Origin: Lawsonibacter hominis | Lineage (GTDB): Bacteria; Bacillota; Clostridia; Oscillospirales; Oscillospiraceae | DNA: 64,000 nt | Direction of reading: 5' to 3' | NCBI RefSeq assembly: GCF_014287895.1 | Contig: NZ_JACOPP010000007.1 | Location: 62,001 to 126,000, forward strand | In this document: in pieces, positions 51,523-58,501 of the stretch | Layout: the number at the start of each line of letters is the position of its first letter | How positions within the stretch are numbered: the stretch's first letter is position 1 | Program-made: the position numbers and the translations under genes | The notes under the pieces: model-generated | Database searches by the model: none | What the model was told of the DNA's origin: nothing | What the model saw: only the letters and a program-made list of their open reading frames with translations

Positions 51523-52260
51523 CTAGTCCTCCCCGGGGGCGGGGCGCTTATGGTACATCCAGGTCCAGGGGTCCTGAAGCACCTTGTCCAGGGAGGTGAA
51601 GAAGCTGGTCACCTCGCTGCCGTCGCACAGGCCGTGGTCAATGGTCAGGGCGAAGGTGGTCAGGTTGGCGGGCACGATGGCATCGTCTTCTCCAAACACC
51701 GGGACCCGGCGGTTGCGGTTGATGCCCATGATGGCCCCCTGGGGCGGGGAAAGGAAGGGCTGCTGGCTGTCAATGAGCGAGCCGCCCATATTGGAGACCG
51801 AGAAGGTGCCCCCTTCCAGCTTGATCCGCATGAGCTTGCCCTTCTTCAGGTATTCATAGGTCTTTTTCAGCTCGGCGGAGACCTCCTCGATATCTTTGCG
51901 GTCCACATGTTCCAGTACGGGCTCCATCAGCACGCCGTTGAAGGAGGCCAACACGTTGATGTTGATATCCTCGTAGTAGATGATCTGCCCGTTCTGCCGG
52001 GACGCGTTGAGGGCCATGTTCTCTTCCAGGGCGCAGGCGGCCGCCTTGACGTAGAGATCGCCGAAAGAGACCTTGATCCCCTTCTGCTCCAGCAGCTCCT
52101 TTCGGAACTGCATGACCCGGCTGACCTCCAGGTGGACCTGGCCGGTGCCTTGGGGATATTCGTGCTTGCTGAAGGTCATCCGCTCGGCGATCACCTTGCG
52201 CATGCCCTCCAGCGGCACGACCTGACGGATTGCTCTGCCCTGCTCGTCGATCTGTGCCAT
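51523..52260 (-). CDS. 2-oxoacid dehydrogenase E2 acyltransferase, catalytic domain only
   Basis: 245 residues. The core VPLEGMRKVIAERMTFSKHEYPQGTGQVHLEVSRVMQFRKEL begins near residue 15. The catalytic HxxxDG reads TIDHGLCDGSEV, and FSVSNMGG and PPQGAIMGIN are also conserved. There is no N-terminal lipoyl domain and no clear E1/E3-binding domain. It transfers the acyl group from the separate lipoyl protein to CoA. ATG at 52260 was chosen over the one at 52266 because GGAGG is then 7 bp away rather than touching. It is first in the operon after a sigma-54 promoter. Confidence 0.92.
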   Translation of the reverse strand: MAQIDEQGRAIRQVVPLEGMRKVIAERMTFSKHEYPQGTGQVHLEVSRVMQFRKELLEQKGIKVSFGDLYVKAAACALEENMALNASRQNGQIIYYEDININVLASFNGVLMEPVLEHVDRKDIEEVSAELKKTYEYLKKGKLMRIKLEGGTFSVSNMGGSLIDSQQPFLSPPQGAIMGINRNRRVPVFGEDDAIVPANLTTFALTIDHGLCDGSEVTSFFTSLDKVLQDPWTWMYHKRPAPGED

Positions 52261-52304
52261 TGCCATTCCTCCAATCGTTGATTTCGGGTTCTGCCGTTTT
52301 AAAA

Positions 52305-52321
52305 AGCAAACGGCGTGCCAA
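52305..52321 (-). promoter_or_regulatory. Sigma-54 promoter of the dehydrogenase operon
   Basis: On the minus strand TTGGCACGCCGTTTGCT: -24 TGGCAC (52320-52315), 5-bp spacer, -12 TTGC (52309-52306). It ends 45 bp before the E2 start. Confidence 0.88.
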
Positions 52322-52430
52322 TTTCCAAAAAGCGGCGGGGCGCTCGTACCGCCCCGGTTTGCCGCCGCATGGACGGAAAGGGGGTTCTACATTTTAGACG
52401 GTGTATCCTTTGGAAACACCGCCGGACAGG

Positions 52431-52463
52431 GTGAACGGGACCGCCGCCGGCGGTCCCGTTCAC
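52431..52463. terminator. Hairpin after the fabZ-like gene
   Basis: A 33-nt GC-rich palindrome (GTGAACGGGACCGCC...GTTCAC) downstream of the leftward acyl-CoA dehydrogenase/FabZ pair. No U tract is seen. Confidence 0.55.
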
Positions 52464-52491
52464 GGGGTGAGGAAGGCTGCAAAGGCTGCAG

Positions 52492-52911
52492 CTATGCGTC
52501 TTTATAGCAGACCACCAGTTCGGCCTGGCAGGCGCACTGCCCCTCTACCGCCGCCTCGGTGCGAAAGGTGTAAAACCCCTTCCGCTCCGAGACGAACCGT
52601 GCGGAAAGCGTCAGCCGGTCGCCGGGCTGGACCTTGCGCCGGAAGGAGGCCGACGCGATCCCGGCGAAGATGGGAAGCATTCCGCTCCCGTCGCGGTTAA
52701 GCCAGAGGGCGCAGGTCTGCGCCAGGGCTTCGATGATCAGGACGCCGGGGAAAATGGGATTGCCGGGAAAGTGCCCCTGAAAACAGGGTTCGGAATGGGA
52801 TATGTTTTTCAGCGCCGTACACCCGTCCTCCCGCAGCTCCAGCACGCGGTCCACCATGAGCATGGGGGCGCGGTGAGGCAGCAGCGTCAGGACGTCTTCC
52901 GCCGGGACCAT
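52492..52911 (-). CDS. fabZ: FabZ-type 3-hydroxyacyl dehydratase (hotdog fold)
   Basis: 139 residues. Catalytic His in LLPHRAPMLMVDRV, FQGHFPGNPIFPGVLIIEALAQT with the catalytic Glu, and SASFRRKVQPGDRL are FabZ hallmarks. FabZ normally dehydrates 3-hydroxyacyl-ACP in fatty-acid synthesis. Here it is coupled by a 1-nt overlap to an acyl-CoA dehydrogenase in a sigma-54 island without acyl carrier protein genes, so it may act on 3-hydroxyacyl-CoA. It is transcribed after the dehydrogenase. Confidence 0.88.
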   Translation of the reverse strand: MVPAEDVLTLLPHRAPMLMVDRVLELREDGCTALKNISHSEPCFQGHFPGNPIFPGVLIIEALAQTCALWLNRDGSGMLPIFAGIASASFRRKVQPGDRLTLSARFVSERKGFYTFRTEAAVEGQCACQAELVVCYKDA

Positions 52912-54044
52912 CAGCGCAGCAGCTGACCGGCGATGACCACCCGCTGGACCTGGTTGGTCCCCTCGTAGATCTGGAGGATCTTGGCGTCCCGCAGCAGCTT
53001 CTCCACCGGATACTCGCGGCTGTAGCCGTAGCCGCCCAGCACCTGCACCGCGTCCCCGGCCACCTTGAACGCCACGTCGCCGGCGTAGCATTTGGCCACG
53101 GCGGCCTCTTTGCCGTAGGGCAGGTGGGCCTCTGCCAGCTGCAGGGTGTGGATGACCATCTGGCGGGCGGTCTCAACGCCGATCTCCATATCGGCCAGCA
53201 TAAACTGGATGGCCTGGAGTTTGGCGATGGGCTTGCCGAAGCAGATACGCTCCTTGGCATACTTGACCGCCTCGTCCACCGCCCGCTGGGCCAGGCCAAC
53301 GGCGCTGGCAGCCACAAAGGGCCGGGCCAGATCCAGGGTCTGCATGGCGTATTTGAATCCCTCGCCCTCCTTGCCCAGCAGGTGGTCGGCGGGGATGCGC
53401 ACGTTATCAAAGACCAAAGAGGCGGTATCGGAGGTGCGGATGCCCATCTTGTCCTCGTGCTTGTCCACGGAGAAGCCCGCGCGGTCGCGCTCCACGATGA
53501 AGGCGGACAGGCCTTTCACGCCGGCGTCCCGGTTGGTGGAGGCGAACACCACAAAGATGTCGGCATAGGTGGAGTTGGTGATAAAGCACTTGGTGCCGTT
53601 GATGACGTACTCGTCGCCCTCCCGGACCGCGGTGGTGCGGCAGGCGGCGGCGTCGGACCCGGCGCCCGCCTCGGTCAGGGCAAAGGCGCCCAGGCCGCCG
53701 CCCACGATCACGTCGGCGTACATCTTCTTCTGCTCCGGGGTGCCGTGCATCAGCACGGGCTTCAGGCTCAGGGTCGTGCCCATCAGGGTGGTGGCAAAGC
53801 CCAGGTCGTACTTGGCGAATTCCTCCATGACGGCCGCCACGGTCACATAGTCGATGCCGCCTCCGCCATACTCCTCGGGGATCTCCAGACAGTGGTAACC
53901 GATCTCCATCGCCTTCTTGTAACTCTCCAGTGGGAAGACGCCGTCCCGGTCCCACTGGGCGGCGTAGGGCTTGATCTCCTTCTCACAAAAATCATGCGCC
54001 ATGGCGACCAGACTCTTCTGGTCCTCGTTCAGAATGTATCCCAT
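52911..54044 (-). CDS. Acyl-CoA dehydrogenase (butyryl-CoA dehydrogenase type)
   Basis: 377-residue FAD enzyme. Seen: FALTEAGAGSDAAACRTTAV and CFITNSTYADIFVVFA (FAD/substrate region), DKMGIRTSDTASLVFDNVRIP, AKERICFGKPIAKLQAIQFMLADM, LGGYGYSREYPVEKLLRDAKILQIYEGTNQVQR with the catalytic Glu in YEGT. It should interconvert short acyl-CoA and enoyl-CoA and exchange electrons with the Etf encoded at 44.3-46.1 kb. ATG at 54044 has GAGGAGGAACACAACG upstream. Confidence 0.94.
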   Translation of the reverse strand: MGYILNEDQKSLVAMAHDFCEKEIKPYAAQWDRDGVFPLESYKKAMEIGYHCLEIPEEYGGGGIDYVTVAAVMEEFAKYDLGFATTLMGTTLSLKPVLMHGTPEQKKMYADVIVGGGLGAFALTEAGAGSDAAACRTTAVREGDEYVINGTKCFITNSTYADIFVVFASTNRDAGVKGLSAFIVERDRAGFSVDKHEDKMGIRTSDTASLVFDNVRIPADHLLGKEGEGFKYAMQTLDLARPFVAASAVGLAQRAVDEAVKYAKERICFGKPIAKLQAIQFMLADMEIGVETARQMVIHTLQLAEAHLPYGKEAAVAKCYAGDVAFKVAGDAVQVLGGYGYSREYPVEKLLRDAKILQIYEGTNQVQRVVIAGQLLR

Positions 54045-54109
54045 CGTTGTGTTCCTCCTCAAAAAATGATTGTGATGCTGGGGTGAAGCATCCGGCTGCT
54101 TGTTTACCC

Positions 54110-54126
54110 TGCAAGCCGCATGCCAA
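54110..54126 (-). promoter_or_regulatory. Sigma-54 promoter of the acyl-CoA dehydrogenase-fabZ pair
   Basis: On the minus strand TTGGCATGCGGCTTGCA: -24 TGGCAT (54125-54120), 5-bp spacer, -12 TTGC (54114-54111). It lies 66 bp before the start codon. Confidence 0.8.
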
Positions 54127-54219
54127 ATTGAAACGTCCGAACCGGAGCGCCTAGAGGGGCTCGGGCGGAGAAAATGTTTCTTTTTTTGCACTTTGGGTCT
54201 AAAAAGTAGCCGCTTTTTG

Positions 54220-55527
54220 TTAGGGCAGCAGGCCCAGCCGCTTGGCGCCCTCGGTCAGTTCGTCCCGAAAGTCCGGGTGCGCCAGGGAAATCAGGGCCCG
54301 GGCCCGGTCGCCCATGGTCAGCACCTTTAGGTTGACGCAGCCGTACTCGGTGGCCACGTACTGTACGTCGGACCGGGCGGTGGTCACCGCCGTTCCCGCC
54401 GGGAAGGAGGAGACGATGCGGCTGCTGGAGACGCCGTTTTTTTGGTGCGAGCTGGTCAGCGCGATAAAGGACTTGCCGCCTTTGGACATCTGCGCGCCCC
54501 GGACGTAGTCCACCTGCCCGCCCACGGCGCTCTGCTGTTTGCCGCCCAGGCAGTCGGCCGCCACCTGGCCGTACAGGTCCACTGCCATAGCGGTGTTCAC
54601 GCTGATCATATTGTCGTTGCGGGCAATGGTATACGGATCGTTGACGAAGGAGAAGGGGGCGAAATGGAAGTCCGGGTTGTGATCCACGTAATCGTACAGC
54701 GCCCGGGTGCCCAGGGCAAACGAGGTCACCGCCTTCCCCGGCAGAAAGCTTTTGCGCCGGTTGGTGACCACGCCCAGCTTGGTCAGCTCCATCATGGAGT
54801 CGGTATACATTTCCGTGTGGATGCCCAGGTCGTTTTTCTCCCGCAGGCCAAAGCCGACCGCGTTGGAGATCCCGCCCAGGCCCAGCTGCAGGGTCGCGCC
54901 GTCGGGGATCAGGGCGACGATATGGCTGGACAGCGTCTCGAGCGTCTCGTCCAGGGGCAGGTTGGGGACCATGTCCGACTGGTCCGCCGCCTCCACCACG
55001 ATATCGGCCTGGGAGATATGGATCTTGTTTTTTTCGCCGTAAACATAGGGCGCGTTGGGGTTGACCTGAAGCACCACCGTGTCCGCCAGTTCCCGGACAT
55101 AGTCGTGGAACGTGGTGCCGTAGGCGCCGTAGCTCATGTAGCCCTCCTCGTCGGGCGGCGACACCTCCAAAAACGCGATGTTGGGCCGGGCGACTTCGCG
55201 GCACCACAGGTCGATCTGACTGAGGTGGAAGGAGGTAAAGGTAGTCAGGCCGTTCTGGATGCCGGTGCGGCACCCGGCGCCGGCAAAATAAGTCGTGGTG
55301 GAAAAGTGGCCCTTTGCCTCGGGGGTAAAAATGGGCAGCTGGCGGTTGATCATGCCGTGGCAGAGCACCACGCCCTCCAGCTCGTCCCTGCGCTGGTAGA
55401 GGGCGTCGATCAGCGGATAGGCGATGCTGGACGAGGTCCCCGCGTAGATCCGGTCCCCGTTACGGACCACCTGCACGGCCTGCGCCGGTGTGCGCAGCTT
55501 TTCCTGATATTGTGTTTTCCAGTCCAT
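54220..55527 (-). CDS. Acetyl-CoA hydrolase/transferase family CoA-transferase
   Basis: 435 residues of the Cat1/AbfT/But class, which move CoA between acetyl-, butyryl- or 4-hydroxybutyryl-CoA and free acids. Seen: VRNGDRIYAGTSSSIAYPL, LEVSPPDEEGYMSYG, ATLQLGLGGISNAVGFGL, and GIHTEMYTDSMMEL, whose Glu is probably the catalytic nucleophile. VATEYGCVNLKVLTMGDRARALISLAHPDFRDEL closes the protein. Alongside the 4-hydroxybutyryl-CoA dehydratase it could activate 4-hydroxybutyrate or release butyrate. Confidence 0.9.
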   Translation of the reverse strand: MDWKTQYQEKLRTPAQAVQVVRNGDRIYAGTSSSIAYPLIDALYQRRDELEGVVLCHGMINRQLPIFTPEAKGHFSTTTYFAGAGCRTGIQNGLTTFTSFHLSQIDLWCREVARPNIAFLEVSPPDEEGYMSYGAYGTTFHDYVRELADTVVLQVNPNAPYVYGEKNKIHISQADIVVEAADQSDMVPNLPLDETLETLSSHIVALIPDGATLQLGLGGISNAVGFGLREKNDLGIHTEMYTDSMMELTKLGVVTNRRKSFLPGKAVTSFALGTRALYDYVDHNPDFHFAPFSFVNDPYTIARNDNMISVNTAMAVDLYGQVAADCLGGKQQSAVGGQVDYVRGAQMSKGGKSFIALTSSHQKNGVSSSRIVSSFPAGTAVTTARSDVQYVATEYGCVNLKVLTMGDRARALISLAHPDFRDELTEGAKRLGLLP

Positions 55528-55579
55528 GGATGCACTTCCTTTCTGGGTTGGAGGCTTTTCTGCTCCTGCAAGTCATCAA

Positions 55580-55596
55580 AGCAAACGCCGTGCCAA
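55580..55596 (-). promoter_or_regulatory. Sigma-54 promoter of the CoA-transferase
   Basis: On the minus strand TTGGCACGGCGTTTGCT: -24 TGGCAC (55595-55590), 5-bp spacer, -12 TTGC (55584-55581). It is back-to-back with the fabG promoter. Confidence 0.9.
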
Positions 55597-55616
55597 CTCT
55601 CCGCCCCGGAGACAAG

Positions 55617-55633
55617 TTGGCACGGCGGTTGCT
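55617..55633 (+). promoter_or_regulatory. Sigma-54 promoter of fabG
   Basis: TTGGCACGGCGGTTGCT: -24 TGGCAC (55618-55623), 5-bp spacer, -12 TTGC (55629-55632). With the divergent promoter it forms an imperfect 60-bp palindrome (55580-55640). Confidence 0.9.
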
Positions 55634-55672
55634 TTCCAACCAGAACAGATCAGAAAAGGAGGAACGCCATCT

Positions 55673-56413
55673 ATGGAGTTATTGCGGGGAAAGGCGGCCA
55701 TCGTGACAGGAGCAAGCCGGGGCATCGGCCTGGGGATCGCCTGCGCGCTGGCGCGGGAGGGGGCGGACCTGGTGGTCCACGCCACCCGGGAGGAGCACCT
55801 GGAGCCGGTCCGTGCACAGGCGGAGCGCTGGGGGGTGCGCTGCGTGACGGCGGCGGGGGACGTCGCCCAGCCGGAGACGGCCCGGCTGCTGACCCAGATC
55901 GCCCTGGAACGGCTGGGGCGGCTGGATATTGCGGTGAGCTGCGCCGGCGTCAACCAGGACGGGATGCTGCACAGGCTCAGCGACGAGGCGTGGGAGCGGG
56001 TGCTGGCGGTCAATCTGAGCGGGGTCTTTTATCTGACCCGCTCCGCCGCGCAGGTCATGCGCGCGCAGCGCTCCGGGCGCATCATCAATATCAGCTCGGT
56101 GGCCCGGAACGGGAATCTGGGACAGTCCAATTATGCCGCTGCAAAAGCCGGGGTAGCGGCCCTCACCCAGACCGCCGCGCTGGAGCTGGGCCCCTTTGGG
56201 GTGACCTGCAACACGGTCTGCCCGGGCTTTATCGACACCGATATGACCCGGGGCGTCCCGGACGCCGCCCGTGAACGGATGCTCAGCCGCATCCCGGCCC
56301 GCCGCAGCGGCCGGCCGGAGGAGGTGGGGGATGCAGTGGCCTTCCTGGCCTCCGATCGGGCCGCCTATATCAACGGACAGACGCTGGATGTGAGCGGCGG
56401 GCTGATCCTGTAA
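55673..56413 (+). CDS. fabG: FabG-type short-chain dehydrogenase (3-oxoacyl reductase)
   Basis: 246-residue NAD(P)-dependent SDR. Cofactor motif VTGASRGIGLGIACAL (about 11-26), CAGVNQDGML, catalytic Ser in INISSVARNGN, Tyr-x3-Lys in SNYAAAKAG and CPGFIDTDMT are all present; it ends AYINGQTLDVSGGLIL. In this context it may reduce acetoacetyl-CoA to 3-hydroxybutyryl-CoA, paired with the FabZ-like dehydratase. ATG at 55673 has AAGGAGGAACGCCATCT upstream. Confidence 0.92.
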   Translation: MELLRGKAAIVTGASRGIGLGIACALAREGADLVVHATREEHLEPVRAQAERWGVRCVTAAGDVAQPETARLLTQIALERLGRLDIAVSCAGVNQDGMLHRLSDEAWERVLAVNLSGVFYLTRSAAQVMRAQRSGRIINISSVARNGNLGQSNYAAAKAGVAALTQTAALELGPFGVTCNTVCPGFIDTDMTRGVPDAARERMLSRIPARRSGRPEEVGDAVAFLASDRAAYINGQTLDVSGGLIL

Positions 56414-56420
56414 GCAGAAC

Positions 56421-56450
56421 CAGCCGCCGCACCCAACGGTGCGGCGGCTG
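56421..56450 (+). terminator. Terminator of fabG
   Basis: CAGCCGCCGCACC / GGTGCGGCGGCTG stem, then ATTTTGTT. Confidence 0.88.
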
Positions 56451-56623
56451 ATTTTGTTCTCCAGACGGTCCCGAAAGGATGCAGGACGGGGAGGGCTCGA
56501 TTTTTTGTAAAAGCGTCACCCGATCCGTCCTGAGAAACGTCCGTTCCGACGCCCGTCCCCCGGGGGATTCCCGCCTGCCCCTGCGGGTGAATTCTGCGAA
56601 GCGTACGCGAACGAGGGGTTGGC

Positions 56624-58048
56624 TCAATTCAAATGATATTTTTCCAGCTTTTGATAAAAATTGCGGCGGGAAATGCCCAGCAGGTCCATGGCTTTGCTGC
56701 GGTTGTTTCCGCAGGAGCGCAGGGCGCTCTCAATGGCCTCCTGCTCGGTGCGCTCCAGCAGCTCCCGCAGCTTGTAACGGCCCGGGGGCGGAGCGGCTGC
56801 GCCGCTTCCGCCGCTTTTCATCTTGGCGGGCAGCTGGTCCACGTCCACCAGGTCGCCGGGGGTCAGCACGGCGGCGCGCTCCATGCAGTTTTTCAGCTCC
56901 CGCACATTGCCCGGCCAATAGTAGCGGTTGAGCAGGTCCAGCGCTTCGGCAGACAGGCGGTAGGTCCGGCCGTACTGCCGCCCCAGTTCCTCCAGAAAGA
57001 GGCTGGCGTAGACGTTGATGTCCTCCCGCCGCTCCCGCAGGGGCGGGATCGTCAGAGCGATGACGTTGATGCGGTAGTACAGGTCCTCCCGGAAGGAGCC
57101 CTCGGACATCATAGCCGCCAGGTCCCGGTTGGTGGCGGTGATGAGGCGGAAATCCAGCTGGATGGGCCTGGAACCGCCCACCCGGGTGATCTCGTGCTCC
57201 TGAAGGGCCCGCAGCAGTTTGACCTGCATGGTCAGAGGCATTTCTCCGATCTCGTCCAGGAAGATGGTCCCATGCTGCGCCAGCTCAAATTTTCCGGGCT
57301 TGCCCCCCGCCCGGGCGCCGGTGAAGGCGCCGGCCTCATAGCCGAACAGCTCGCTTTCCATCAGATTCTCCGGAATGGCGGCGCAGTTGATTTTGATGAG
57401 CGGGCCGCCGGCGCGGCGGCTGCTGTAGTGCAGGGCCTCCGCCACTACCTCCTTGCCTACGCCGCTCTCCCCCATGATGCAGATGCTGGCCTCGCTGGGG
57501 GCGGCCCGGGCGGCGGTGCGCAGCACGGTTACGAAAGACTTGCTGTGGCCCAGCACATTGCGAAAGGCGGGGGGCAGGTCGTCCTTGCTGGCCAGCTCGT
57601 TCTGGAGATGCTCGCTCAGCTGCTTGAAGTGTTCCAGTTCCCGGTTGGTCTGGACCAGCTCGGTCATGTTCTTCATCAGCGCCAGCGCGCCGATGATCCG
57701 CCCGTCCTGACACAGGGGGACGATGTCCGCACACACGTCCAGCTGAGCGGAATGGATGTGGGAAATATCCCCGGTCAGGGGGACGCCGGTCTTCAGCACC
57801 TCGTGGATGCGGGCCAGAGGCTCAAATTTTGCCAGATGGCGGCCGATGATCTTCTCCCGCTGGATGCCGAACATTTTCAGATAGCTGTCGTTGACGTAGC
57901 ATACCCGGGTCTGGGCGTCAATGATCAGGATGCTTTCGTGGATGCTGTCCAGGATATTCAGAAGCGTGCGTTTTTCAAACGCGGCGTCTTCCGCCGAAAA
58001 GATGTGCTCCCCCAGCATGGGAGAACCGTCTGATGGAATGGTCGCCAC
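56624..58048 (-). CDS. Sigma-54-dependent transcriptional activator (PAS-AAA+-Fis)
   Basis: Bacterial enhancer-binding protein, about 474 residues. A PAS sensor (about 28-135, with ILIIDAQTRVCYVNDSYLKMFG) precedes the AAA+ domain: Walker A CIMGESGVGKEVVAEALH, the sigma-54-contacting ESELFGYEAGAFTGARAGGKPGKFE (GAFTGA loop), Walker B GTIFLDEIGEMPL, and WPGNVRELKNCMERA. A Fis-type HTH ends it (ALRSCGNNRSKAMDLLGISRRNFYQKLEKY). GTG at 58048 is preferred as start because AGGAGG is 7 bp away; the ATG at 58054 touches the site. It probably activates the seven sigma-54 promoters around it. Confidence 0.95.
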   Translation of the reverse strand: MATIPSDGSPMLGEHIFSAEDAAFEKRTLLNILDSIHESILIIDAQTRVCYVNDSYLKMFGIQREKIIGRHLAKFEPLARIHEVLKTGVPLTGDISHIHSAQLDVCADIVPLCQDGRIIGALALMKNMTELVQTNRELEHFKQLSEHLQNELASKDDLPPAFRNVLGHSKSFVTVLRTAARAAPSEASICIMGESGVGKEVVAEALHYSSRRAGGPLIKINCAAIPENLMESELFGYEAGAFTGARAGGKPGKFELAQHGTIFLDEIGEMPLTMQVKLLRALQEHEITRVGGSRPIQLDFRLITATNRDLAAMMSEGSFREDLYYRINVIALTIPPLRERREDINVYASLFLEELGRQYGRTYRLSAEALDLLNRYYWPGNVRELKNCMERAAVLTPGDLVDVDQLPAKMKSGGSGAAAPPPGRYKLRELLERTEQEAIESALRSCGNNRSKAMDLLGISRRNFYQKLEKYHLN

Positions 58049-58073
58049 AGGCATCCCTCCTTTTGTTGGTCCT

Positions 58074-58101
58074 ATTGTATCATCCCGCCGGAAAAATGCA
58101 A
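58074..58101 (-). promoter_or_regulatory. Promoter of the sigma-54 activator gene
   Basis: On the minus strand TTGCAT (58101-58096), 16-bp spacer, TACAAT (58079-58074): a sigma-A type promoter, so the activator itself is not sigma-54 dependent. Confidence 0.65.
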
Positions 58102-58135
58102 TCCATCACTTTTCTGCGGGATGCGGATGTGCTTT

Positions 58136-58161
58136 AGATCGTTTTGCAGGCAAAATGATCT
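58136..58161. promoter_or_regulatory. 26-bp palindrome, candidate activator-binding site
   Basis: AGATC-TTTTGC and GCAAAA-GATCT arms match at 24 of 26 positions. It lies 35 bp upstream of the activator promoter and about 260 bp upstream of the 4-hydroxybutyryl-CoA dehydratase -24 element. Confidence 0.5.
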
Positions 58162-58271
58162 GAACTTGCCGGGCGGCGCGGCCGAACCCCTTAACGGCGG
58201 CTCGGGAGGGGACGCATGCCGTAAAAAGAGATGGAACGGCTCATTCCCGGCCCGTGGCCTTAAAAATCAAA

Positions 58272-58328
58272 GCGCACGCCGTCGGGGACGGCGTATGCGC
58301 GTAAAAAATAGCCGGGGGGCTATTTTTT
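58272..58328. terminator. Two hairpins between the activator gene and the dehydratase promoter
   Basis: A GCGCACGCCGTC hairpin (58272-58300) is followed by AAAAAATAGCC / GGCTATTTTTT (58303-58328), a classic bidirectional intrinsic terminator. No gene ends here on either strand; it may insulate the sigma-54 promoter at 58418. Confidence 0.65.
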
Positions 58329-58417
58329 ATACCGGGTGCAAATTCGGGATCGGCTTGGGTGGCGCTTCAGACGGGCGGCCGCCTTGAAAAGCGGCGGTTT
58401 TTTGGAAAGAACGAATG

Positions 58418-58434
58418 TTGGCACCCGGTTTGCT
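58418..58434 (+). promoter_or_regulatory. Sigma-54 promoter of the dehydratase-crotonase operon
   Basis: TTGGCACCCGGTTTGCT: -24 TGGCAC (58419-58424), 5-bp spacer, -12 TTGC (58430-58433). Confidence 0.9.
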
Positions 58435-58501
58435 TATATACCGGACAGAATAGGAAAGCTCCCGTTGCAGAAGGCTTTCGATGATTGAGGAGGTAAATAA
58501 A

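Noticed and set aside
58121..58387. 88-codon frame upstream of the dehydratase promoter
   Set aside because: It runs through two terminator-like hairpins and lacks a ribosome binding site.
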